A stretch of 64,000 nucleotides of DNA, from the NCBI GenBank assembly GCA_006535965.1, contig QEAR01000050.1, positions 81,751 to 145,750 on the forward strand, read 5' to 3'. The notes under the pieces are model-generated. The model ran no database searches, was not told where the DNA came from, and saw only the letters and a program-made list of their open reading frames with translations. The position numbers and the translations under genes are program-made. Source of the stretch: Spizellomyces sp. 'palustris' (taxonomy: Eukaryota; Chytridiomycota; Chytridiomycetes; Spizellomycetales; Spizellomycetaceae). Shown piece after piece: positions 53,797-64,000 of this stretch (position 1 is its first letter; each line of letters opens with the position of its first letter).

Positions 53797-56558
53797 TCAA
53801 TCATTACTGGTATCTGCATTGCTCTTGGCTTTCTGTGTCGTGAGCTCTTCCAAAGATCTATGGCGTGAGAGTTCGGTGAGCACAGTTTCATCGACGGGTA
53901 ACACCGACTTTCGCCTGAAGCGTTGTGGAGTCGGTCTGTCTTCAAATTGTTGCTAAAATGTGGGGTAGAGATTTAGCTCAGCATGTGAATTGCATTGTAA
54001 GATGTTGCCAATAATGAATACGTACCAACTCCTTGTTCAGCACATCATCCTCTGGTGGCTCTGGCTTTGTTGGAGTTTCTTCCAGCGGATCAGCTGTCAG
54101 AGGAACGGCTGCTATCATCCACGTACTTTAATAAAGTTCTTCTAAATCAGTAGCCAGCAAATAACCCACTTGGAATCACCGCGGTAACACTCGGAATGGA
54201 AACCGGCAAACGTGCAGCCTGGGCGGTTGGCAATTTTCCTGCATTCTGCGTCGCCAGCTGTTCAAGTTTCTGCCATATTTCTTCCCGGTCCTTTTGCTTC
54301 TTCCGCTCACTGGTATAAGAAAATATGAGTAATCAACAAAGGAACTGCCCTATCAACTATTGTACGCTTACAGCTGTCGATTCTGTTTGTACTTGTTTGT
54401 GCATTCGTCAAACAGCTTTGGGCTGATCTCCATGAAAAGCTTTAAAGCATTGTAAACTAGGCCATGAATAGTCCTAGGTCCACAAAAGCTAAGTACGCTA
54501 ACCAGAAGATGGCTCAAACATTGATTCAAGAAATACCTGTTCCAGTGTGTTTTTGAATTTCGATACAGGGAGGAAAACATGATGGGAAGTATGACGCTGG
54601 CATTGTCACCAATCAAGTTGATGATATAGTCATTGTTCCAATAATACAAAGCTCTTTCTGCCACCTGAAACGTACGGACGTGAGGACGGTGGGCAAAAAA
54701 ATGGAGACCTAAAGCATGCATTTTAGGTGCTACAGTTACCTGGAAATGTGGGCTAGAAACGCATCGAGAGATTTGCTGGAACAATGGAACTTGAATCTTT
54801 ATAAACTCTTGTGGTTCAATCACGTCCAATATTTCTTCAATCTCGTTCAGGAACATGACTTCCTTTGGGCTGTTCACTTTGGGCCAATACCGGAGCAGTC
54901 CACACACCACCTATGCAGAGGGCGTCAGCGCCAAACCTATCGCAGCTGGCAAACGAGATTCTAACCTCCTCGGTCAACGCGGGATCCTTTTCGAGAAATT
55001 GCACCACACAGTACGCCAACTGAGGATGGTACAACGTCAATGATTTTGCCTTGTGCAGTGGGATCAGCACTCTAGTGAGGAACACTTTGTGCTCTTCTTT
55101 CAGTGGCAAGGCAAAACCGTTGATGATACTATCAAGCATGATCGCTGAGAAATCCGTGCACAAAAAGCAAGGAGCGATGTCGAACGACGGTACCTTCCAA
55201 GAATCTCCAGCAACTCTGCGATACCGTTGTGCCGCTCCTGCTCATAAATGAACTGGAAGAACACGTTGTTGATGGATCTCCGAATGAAGGCTCGCAGGTT
55301 GAGAAACTTTCCGTAGATGCGATGCAGGGTTGTTTTGAGAAAATCACGCTCCCGTGGATCTTCGCTGTCAAACAAATCCAGCAGCTATGCCACAACATCT
55401 AAGTTTCTATAATCGTCATCCCATTAACGCCAAATTGATGTACCTGCAAGATGAAATGCTGATCTATGTACTTCTTCGCAATGTTGGTATTGAAATCGGG
55501 CGACTCAATGAACCGCAAGAAAAATTCGTATACAATTTGCAGGTGGGGCCAAGCCATTTCAAGGACGGGTTCGTCTTCCTCGGGATCGAAGGCATCACCG
55601 CTGGGATTTACTTGAGGTGGTATTGTTCGAAATAGGTTGGTAGCAAACTAATGTGAATCCATAAAAACAGTCAGTACTTGTGGAGCATTCACGATAACCC
55701 ATGGAGACGCTTGCCACACCATATTAACGACTTCCGGGTAGATCGGTTCCGTGATGACGCCTCTGTTGTTACTGATGTATTCTACGAGTTCGGTCAGAGT
55801 CTGACGCTTGATCTCCTTTCCTTTGAGGTCGGATAACGAGTCGCTAAAGTCGAAAATGACGTTACACTGTTGTATCTTCTTGACCAGTAGGTCCTGACGT
55901 TCAGAGGCAACTACATCTGCAATGATGACAATTCATGTCAGTTCCCCTTGCGTGCCATAATAATAGCAAGAGACGCGGACCTTTAAAGGAAACCAATTTC
56001 TCCAGCTCAACTCGTTCTGTGACATGGAAGCGAGATGACCTTTGACGACGAGGCGCCTTGCTGGTAGGAACTGCATCTTTTGGGGTGTTTTTCAATCGAT
56101 TGAGTGGACCACTCTTTGGAACCTCTTTATCGAGTATTTTGTGACCGCCAACGGATGTTGAAGAGGATGATGATGCCTGGAATATTGATATTCAGCAAAG
56201 CGGCCGACTATTCTTCCAATCGATACAATACTCACCGGTATCAATTGTGGTTGAGGTTCCATTTTTGCGTCTTCCCTCTTCGAAGAAGATTTAGGGGAGC
56301 TTTCCTTTATTTGCTTGTCCTTGGAAGACGCTTGTGCCTTCTCTTGTTTCTGCTGCTGGGGTTGTGGAGCAGCCGCTACCTTATTCGAAGCCGTTGACTT
56401 GCTAACGTTTGAAGAGCCGCTGGAATCGGGGGTCTTATTTCTAGACAACTGTGTTTCGGGTACATGTTTGTTAAATGGGTTCAATGAAACGGTGCTTGGA
56501 CAAATGTCGTTCGCTGCAGAGAATGGATACCTACGACGCGATTTTTCAGCCCTTTCAT
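53797..56558 (-). CDS. RTS1: PP2A B56 (B') regulatory subunit
   Basis: B56 subunits direct protein phosphatase 2A to LxxIxE substrates; fungal Rts1/Par1 acts in stress response and mitosis. The HEAT-like core is complete in order: [155 protein letters not shown], and [21 protein letters not shown] Ser/Gln-rich N-terminal linker (about 56230-56430) and a C-terminal tail ending [11 protein letters not shown] flank it. The tail frame ends with a TGA at 53797. The start is uncertain: MKGLKNRVV at 56558 is favoured, with one intron still unplaced. Eight or more exons. Confidence 0.9.
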
Positions 56559-57992
56559 CGCGAGCCGGGTCAAGTAGTCCAGGAAGGAGATGCCCACAAC
56601 AAGCGAGCAGCAACACGCTAGAGGACAGCGAAAAGATGGCCCGGATGTGGAGACAAGAAGTCACGAGAGAATGCGAATGACGAAAATGAAAGCGGGCATG
56701 CAAATACATTAGCACCTTACATAATAATCACTCAAATTGCAAGAACTTTCCGAGCCCGGGGGTGAACATACCGGTTTGAAAAACGAAATAACCCAATAGC
56801 CGAGTGCAAATGAGAAGCACTGCTGTTTGGATTAGTCCCCGTCAGCGGATGCACGTAGGAAAGCCGGAAGGTAAAAGCAAACTAAACGGAAGGGTGCGGG
56901 AGGCAGCCAGACTAAAAAAGAAGTAAAACCAAAGACAACGTTAAAAGTCCAGCTTGTAACGTGCCAACGAAATCCTTCTTGTGTGTGTGATTGCAAGCTA
57001 TCGGCAACCCAAAACAACTGGCCGCGCGTTGGTTGTTCCCTTCTACAGGCCCCCCCGGCCCGAACCCGTCTCGCGTAACGAAGATAAAGTTACGAGAATG
57101 TCCGCAAAAACAGAATCTTGCAGACAAGAATCACGATGCAGCTAAATTTCCCCACGCCTTGCAGAACGGCAACGGCGAGTTCGGAGTTTTGCGCTTCCTT
57201 TGAAATGAATCCCGCCTATGTGTGTAACCGCCGCGGCTTAGTCTCATGATGGGCTCCCCGCCCGCCAAGAAAGCCCCGCTTCGGGTCCTCCAAACGTCGG
57301 TCGACTTTGACCTTTTGAACAGCTCCAAGACGAGGGAGCTTTTTCATCTGCCGTCAACAGCGCACACCACTTTTAGGTTGAACATTCCTTCTTTACCCCC
57401 TCCATTGGGATTGAAAACTCTTTGTCCCATCAAAAGTCTCTTGATACGACGGGGGCGGTCGTCCTTTCTTGTATCTGCTCATGAATATCCCATTCCTTTG
57501 CTTACCTTGCTGTCCCTTAAAGTAATGTTCCAAGCAGCCCCAAAGCAGTGTCACTGCAAGAAAGTAGGGGAAAAAAAAAGGCAAAGGTTGCAGCAAATCA
57601 CAAAAGGCGTGCACAGTTCAAGAACAGTTCGTAATCCTCATATCCAAAACCTCCTTCCAGGGCGATATTGTCATCATCATCTATATATAGAGATGCATTG
57701 AAATTCGCCTTGGGACGCGATCTCTTTTCGATGCAAGCCACTCTTTTAAAACGACAATGTCCTGGAAGGCCACAACTCGTGGTGGGGAGTAGTGCCCGAG
57801 TCCATTTAGCTTGTGTTTAGCTTTTTGCTCCAAAGTACTTCCCTTGGATGGCACACACATTACAGGAAGAAGGTATTATTTACTACCACTATACAAACAA
57901 GCCAAAGATCACAATCTCTACAGCGAAAATTATCTTACAGCAACACTGAAAATGGAAAGGTAAGTACGCCTTTGAAAAATCAAACATTGAAT
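56559..57992. other. Intergenic region upstream of B56, downstream of CCT4
   Basis: These 1,434 bp hold the B56 promoter and leader and the CCT4 3' UTR. The plus-strand frame at 57246-57701 and the minus-strand ones at 56832-57328 have no family resemblance. Part of the B56 N-terminus may lie at 56560-56715. Confidence 0.4.
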
Positions 57993-60188
57993 TCACAACC
58001 GTAGAACGTACATGTCGTCAATCTTCATGATCATCTTGACCGTTTCCGCTGCAAGCTCAATGGCGCTGGTGGATACCAACAACGGCTGTACGACATTCTC
58101 TTCCAAAATGTTGGAAATTGTCCCCTGACAGACGAGCAATGATTAAAACTCTAAAAACACCAATGGTCCGAAAAAACTGGAGATACCTTGCGGACATTAA
58201 TGCCGGCAGTTTTCTCGCCTTTGGCATGTCTGTTACGCAATTCTGTCACAATCGCAATCGGATGCAATCCAGCATTCTCCGCCAAAGTGGTTGGGATGAT
58301 CTCAAGAGCTTCGGCAAAGGCTTGGAAACAATACGCCTCCATGCCCTTTAGAGTCCTGGCATGCTCCATCAATCGACGAGAAACCTCAATCTCAGGAGCA
58401 CCGCCCCCAGCAATGAGCGCACGCTTCTTGACGAGGCACCGAATCACACATAGAGCATCGTGTAAGGACCTTTCCGCCTCCTCCAGGACCAATGGGTTTG
58501 AACCATGGATCAAAACTGACACAGTCTTTCCGGCATTCTTCACTCCCTGCACCTTGACCACTTTGGCCCCAGCGCTCTCGACCTCCTCCACGACATCTGC
58601 GTATCCAAGTTTGTCTTCGGTGAATGATTCGATATCTGCGATCGGTTTGCAGCCGGTAGACTAGTGGGTTGTCCCATTGATTAAACATTCAGATACAATT
58701 TTATGCTTCACTCTGGAAATACCTTGCAAATGAATTCGATTTCATCTCTTTCAACATCTCTGATGGCCAAAATCTTCAGCTTTGACAGGAAGTGTAGTGA
58801 CAATTCATTCACAGCATCGCGAAGAATCGACTTTTGAATCAAAAGAACGTTGCACCCGGTCTTTTTGATCTTCTTGCACATATTCAAAAGATACTGGCGC
58901 TCCTCTTTCAGAATCTTATCCATCTGACGGTAATCGTTGACAATAACTTGATTCTCCATCTGTTCCAAGCATGTCCATTAGACTATTGCTATATGCACAA
59001 GGTGTCATTTGTGTACTCACATCAGGTTTGGGAGGCGACAATTGGAACTGGATCAGTCCAATTTTCGCCTTTTCAATACGGGTCGGGCCACCGGCGCTCT
59101 TTATCACATTTTGTGTCAACACCAGGCCATCCACCAACTCCGTGTCGTCAATAGTACCCCCAACTCTTTTGACGAGCCGGATGTCTTTAAGATCCACATT
59201 GTCAGAAATTGCGGGATCAATGACGCGGAGAACGCTATCCACGGCAATAGGAGATAGAAGGCTAGAGTATTGAGACACAATCTAGTTGCACAACATATCA
59301 ATTTATCAATCTCGACACCATGTTCACATAGTCGTTGCTCGCCGTCACATACCTTTGAGCTAAGCGAGGTGGTTGCACTCTTCAGCAGTGATTCCCGATC
59401 ATTAAGATCCAATTTTACGGACATTTCAGTAAGGTACTGAGTTGCTTTTCCAGCTGCGCGCTGGAACGACTCGGCAATAATTGTGGGATGGATTCCTAAG
59501 CTGGTATTAGAAACTCGAGTGGCAATAACATGGACACCGTAGGACGCACACCTTTCTCAAGTAACCGTTCTGCGGCTGTCAGTAGACTTCCCGCCAAAAC
59601 TACAACTGTTGTTGTTCCATCTCCAGCTTCCACGTCCTGTGCTGCGGACAAATCCACCAACTGCCCACAAAGATGAATATCCACAGCGCAGCAGGATAAG
59701 ATCTCACAATCTCTTACCATCTTCGCCGCGGGATGCAGGACAGACATATGCTTCATTATGGTTGCCCCGTCATTTGTAATCACGACGTTTTCCCCGGCCT
59801 TTCCTGTTTGAATCTGGATATGTGGAATGTGAGATTGTGCCGTGCAACGCTGGCGAGAAACGATCCTATCAGATCTCACAATACCATCTTGTCCATTCCC
59901 TTCGGTCCCAAACTCGTTCGGACGGCATCTGCCACAGCTATGACACGTAATGGTATTGCGTTAGTAATGTTACGTTGCAGTTGGCGATGGGTTGCAGATG
60001 GACGTGTCTGCACGCAATTTCCGCGAAGAGACAAACATCTCTTTGTAGTATGGTTCTACGGGCGCCAAATCCACATTATCGTCCAGCTCCAGAAGCGCAC
60101 GCTTACCTTTTGCAGCGATGATATTACTCGCTCGAACCTCAGTTGGCTTCTCCTTGTCCTGGAACTGCTTTGCTTTGACTGCGACCAT
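57993..60188 (-). CDS. CCT4: T-complex protein 1 subunit delta (CCT4)
   Basis: CCT4 is one of eight subunits of the cytosolic chaperonin TRiC, which folds actin and tubulin. Similarity to CCT4 is stronger than to other subunits: [158 protein letters not shown], and [11 protein letters not shown]. The nucleotide site GDGTT is intact. The end [10 protein letters not shown] replaces the human KIDDVVNTR. About seven exons. A GGAT-type repeat lies just upstream of the ATG at 60188. Confidence 0.96.
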
Positions 60189-61868
60189 GTTGATACCAAC
60201 GGGACGACGTAGAACAAGATATCACAAGATGGGGGACGGAACGTTCGGATGGATGGAGAGGTACGATTTCGAGGATGGATGGATAGATGGATGGATGCTT
60301 GGGCGATGGATGGATGAGACTTCTATGGATGGCCTGTCGCAAGCGTATCTTGCAATCGGACTCGTTAACGCGCTGCGCATGTCCGGACGGGAAACACGTA
60401 AAGTACGTTACACACATTCCACTGATGATATTCACAGACGTTGGACGACCTTGGCCTTAATGGTTTTGAACGGAAGTAAAGGGATCATCAAAGCCTACGT
60501 TTAACACTCTTTCAGATGTATTGAATGTTCGATGGTAATTGCGGAACTGATCATCCCAGCTATCTCGAATTACAAACTGGGAGGAGGATGAACGGCCAAA
60601 CCTTCGGGGGGTCCTTGGACAGCAACTCGCTGAGATAAAAGAAGCTGAGAGCTGAGCGAGGCTGCAAATGACGGCCCTGGTTATGGACCAACTGACTTTC
60701 GATATATATATTTGAGGAATTTCAAGATATGCTTTATTTGAGCTCTGGCCGCGCATCGCGAAATTTGACATTCGATGCCTTGTTGGGTAGAACTGGATGC
60801 ACTTTGCACAGTCCCTTGTGTGTGTGTTGACCAAGATTAAACCTTTGTCATGCTTCTCATTACTTGGCAAGTTCCGGAGAGCACGGATATGGTCAATTCC
60901 CAATCAATGCAGACAAGAAACAGCATGAACCATTGACCGTTCCGAGATGATAAGTTCCGCCTCGCCTGTTCCCCTTTCTTGCTCCCGCTCGCAATTGGAG
61001 ACAATCCTCAGCTATTCAGCCCTTCATAGTATTTGACGGCTAGCAAGGCACAAGGTCATTGTAAGAATACCGACTACGTTCTGTTTTAGGAAAGCCTCGT
61101 CAACTCGTCAGCGTCCTTTCCGCCATCTGTACGCCTAGCCACCTCAACGACATCAATAGATCCTCGTCACAGGAAGGTGGATTTCACCATATCTTCCAGA
61201 AAATAACCCCAATACGGCGCCATAGAGGATCATACCATGTTACAAACATCATTCAAGGTAGTCAGATAATGCGGATACACAAAGACCCCCTATATTCCAA
61301 AGCAGAGTGTTCCACAGATGATGGACTCCAAACCTTGTGGATTTGTTCCCGTATATACGCATCTGTGGTTTCATCACGGTGGTGGGTGCACATTCACCGT
61401 GTGAAAAAGGAATTGCAAGTAACCACATTGTCAACAGGCTGCCAAACGCTAGGCCAAAAAACCCCGCTTGGTCCCATCTTTCGGACAAAAGCGGGGCATC
61501 ATTGTCATTGCCGGAGGTGGGAGCCGAAACTCAAATCTCCATTGCCTTTGCTGCCTACAAGTTTCTACCAGTTGAGGGACAAACAATCAAACACACGTGA
61601 GATAAAAATCCACAAAAATGCTGCGGTCTTGTGTGACGTGTTGTACATCCGTGGCTTTTCGGTTGTATCCTTTTCCATCAGCGTTGTACAGATAGCGGCC
61701 AACGTTGAACGAAGCGCAACTCTCGGAGGATTTGCACGACGACGAGCGGATTGTCCATTTTACTGCACCCATTAGCCTTTGGTCGATCTTGCCCTTCCTT
61801 TGTGGACCCCAGTTCTGGTCGACTGGTGCCACTGGTGCTGCTACAATAGACTAAAGGAATAGAACACA
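60189..61868. promoter_or_regulatory. Divergent intergenic region, CCT4 / STK32-type kinase
   Basis: At 1,680 bp this is the widest gap in the window. It contains the GGAT repeat near CCT4 and an 8-bp inverted repeat (CCCCGCTT / AAGCGGGG) at 61462-61496. Frames at 60457-60903 and 61269-61775 show no family resemblance. No tRNA was found. Confidence 0.4.
60246..60332. repeat. GGAT-type simple repeat upstream of CCT4
   Basis: Imperfect GGAT repeats in three blocks lie 58-145 bp upstream of the CCT4 ATG. On the CCT4 sense strand they read CCATCC, the opposite sense to the NAC alpha and RPL12 tracts. Confidence 0.85.
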
Positions 61869-63868
61869 ATGGGCAACTCATTTGGCAAAGAAGATATAGA
61901 CTTTAACGGAGAAAGTGAGTTTCTTCTTGGACAATTCCAAGTAGCTTGTCGGTTTTTGACACACATGCTTACTTGGCTGTTCCTTATCCCAACAGTTGAG
62001 CTACGGCATTTCGAGCTGCTGCGATGTGTGGGGAAAGGAGCTTTCGGCAAGGTATGCTGCTAATTGAATGTCAGGTTGAAGAGTGGGAACGCCAACGTAT
62101 GCTGCCTTTTCTCTGCCAGGTCCGCATTGTTGAGAAGCGGGACACAAAAAAGCTTTATGCTTTGAAATACATCAACAAGCATCAGTGCATTAAAATGCGG
62201 GCAACCCCTAATATATTCCGAGAGCGAGCTATCCTTGAAGAGATCGAGCACCCTTTCGTAGTCAATTTGCGGTTTGCATTTCAGGACGACGAGAACATGT
62301 TTATGGTGATGGATTTGATGATGGGAGGTGACCTGCGGTTTCATGTAGATCGGATGGGAGGTTTTAGCGAGGATGCAATGAAGTTCATCACGATGGAACT
62401 CGTATGCGCATTGGATTATCTACATCGAAAATTGATTGTGCATCGAGATCTGAAACCGGACAATGTCCTACTGGATGAACGAGGTCATGTACATATCACG
62501 GACTTTAACATTGCAGTACACTACAACACCAAGACCCTAACCTCCCAATCGGGAACCATGGCGTATATGGGTATGTACTTGTAATAATCATGCAAAATGA
62601 CCGCCAATTTACTAAGCGTTTGACATTTCATATTAGCTCCAGAAGTGTTCGCTGGAAAAGGATATAGCTGGCCGGTAGACTATTGGAGCTTGGGTGTCAT
62701 GCTGTACGAATGCCTGTTTGGGAAGCGACCTTTCCGAGGACACACCGATGACCAGCTGAAGGAAAATATTTGCCAAGGACCGATCAATATTCCGCACGTC
62801 AATCTCATCACCAACAAGCCGATGAAGATTTCTAAAGAATGTGAAGAACTCCTGCTCAGATTACTGGAACGTGATCTTTCTAAGCGAATAGGATGCGGGC
62901 GAATGGGGGTGGAAGAGATACAAGCGCATCCGTGGTTCCGAGGGATTGATTGGGATGCCGTGGAGAGAATGAAATATTCACCACATTTCGTACCGGACAG
63001 GGATAAGGCCAACTTTGACGCTACCTACGACCTAGAGGAGTTACTCTTAGAGGATAATCCCCTAACGTATCGGCCACGAAAGAAGAAACAACAACCAAAG
63101 CAATCTCCCGACAAAACCCATTCAGCACCACTCTCGCAAGCGCCAGCAACTAAAAGTCGTCCACATTCCTATAACGTGCTTTCGCGAATAGGGCGTGGAA
63201 GCCCCAACAACCCGAACCCTCCTGCGGAAAAAGAAAAGAAGAAGCTTTCCCAAAAAGAACGACTACAAATGGAGCTCGATTATATTGATCAAAATTTTAA
63301 GTTATTTGATTCAAGCGTATTTGATAGATACAGGGGATTTGCAAATACTCAGACTCTTCAAGTATCGGACGAGGTCCCAAGCTGGGTGAAAAACCTGGAT
63401 GCCGAACTGAAGCAAACGCAAGTTGGTAATGAGAATCTACCGCCACCCGTCCCGCCGGTGCCTTCGTCATTGCTTGGATCGACTGAAAGTTCGCCAGTAC
63501 TTTCGCGGAGCAGACGAGATAGCGCATCGCAATACAAACCCCCACCACCCCCGCTGTCCGAGAGGTTTTCAAAATCGTCTTCTCGGAGAACCAGCGCTCA
63601 AAACAATAATTTTTCCCCCGCTGGGAGCGCCCCTTCCTCACAGTCTTCGCGATATAGACAGTCTCAGCATCGTCCGGACGAAACTGCGGACTTGTCAGAC
63701 TATGCTCGACGAGGGCAACCAGATGCGTTCGAAGTTGTGGATGCATATGCGCCTCAACGAGCCGGCTTAGTTCCCGTGGCTTCAACATCACCAAAAGGGG
63801 GAGGAACTCCGTCACAGGGGACTTCTCTTTCGTCGAGATCTCCCCGTTTTAGGAGAGGCAGTAGATAG
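61869..63868 (+). CDS. STK32: STK32 (YANK)-family AGC serine/threonine kinase
   Basis: STK32 kinases are AGC-group enzymes of poorly known function, often membrane-linked. The N-terminus MGNSFGKED is a good myristoylation site. The kinase domain has IELRHFELLRCVGKGAFGKV (glycine loop), ALKYINKHQC (the Lys), HRDLKPDNVLLDERGHVHIT, then DFN instead of DFG, which is the hallmark of this family, and APEVFAGKGYSWPVDYWSLG. The AGC tail follows (GIDWDAVERMKYSPHFVP, ATYDLEELLLEDNPL). The last 250 or so residues are a basic, Ser/Pro-rich region with PPPPP runs not seen in animal STK32, ending SPRFRRGSR. Four exons; the first two splices restore the frame. Total about 560 residues. Confidence 0.93.
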
Positions 63869-64000
63869 GATTTGTTCTACTAGTGTGGCGGTGGAGCATA
63901 TTGCACTCTTTGTGACTGTACCACGGTTGGAACTGACTCGAACCATCTTTTAAACTTTTTAACTTAGCTGAATAACAGAGTGTGGAGGCGGTAGGAAGTG

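Noticed and set aside
57246-57701. A 151-codon plus-strand frame between B56 and CCT4
   Set aside because: No family resemblance and no splice partners were seen.
60457-60903. A 148-codon minus-strand frame upstream of CCT4
   Set aside because: No recognisable motif and no neighbouring exon that would extend it.
61269-61775. A 168-codon plus-strand frame upstream of the kinase
   Set aside because: It has no domain-like pattern and an odd composition, and it lies in a plausible promoter region. Treated as chance.

Overview
The window is nuclear DNA from a flagellated (zoosporic), probably chytrid-like fungus. The genes are split by many short GT-AG introns, about 45-80 nt each. The housekeeping set is fungal in type: a phosphofructokinase with a glyoxalase-like N-terminal extension, a Rix7-type AAA ATPase, Scd6, the alpha subunit of NAC, a Tlg2/syntaxin-16, COX4 (= animal COX5B) and a Neo1-type flippase. 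Beside them lie genes that yeasts and mushrooms have lost with the flagellum, above all a 15-kb HYDIN gene (axonemal central pair) and a CIBAR/FAM92 BAR-domain gene (basal body in animals). I cannot name the genus. I see no mobile elements, rRNA, tRNA or CRISPR.

Layout, left to right: ataxin-2 (-, runs off the left edge), AcpS-type phosphopantetheinyl transferase (+), SMPD4/neutral sphingomyelinase-3 (-), HOOK dynein adaptor (+), SCD6/LSM14 (-), CIBAR (+), NAC alpha (-), syntaxin-16/TLG2 (+), a putative nuclear uS3m (-), RIX7/NVL (+), Rieske protein (-), phosphofructokinase (+), ribosomal protein uL11/RPL12 (-), NEO1/ATP9 flippase (+), HYDIN (-), COX4 (+), R3H-SUZ RNA-binding protein (+), a multipass membrane protein (+), PP2A B56 subunit (-), CCT4 chaperonin (-) and an STK32-type kinase (+). 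The first sixteen genes alternate strand without exception, so they form seven or more head-to-head pairs that share intergenic regions of about 200-650 bp, with short tail-to-tail gaps between pairs.

Functional themes: mRNA granules and translation control (ataxin-2, SCD6, R3H-SUZ), protein biogenesis (NAC, uL11, RIX7, uS3m, CCT4), mitochondrial energy metabolism (AcpS, Rieske, COX4) and glycolysis (PFK), endomembrane traffic (HOOK, syntaxin-16, NEO1, SMPD4), and the flagellum (HYDIN, CIBAR). Exon joins were worked out by eye from splice sites, reading phase and family similarity. Where every exon was joined in phase this is stated; elsewhere the span is reliable but internal exon edges are approximate.
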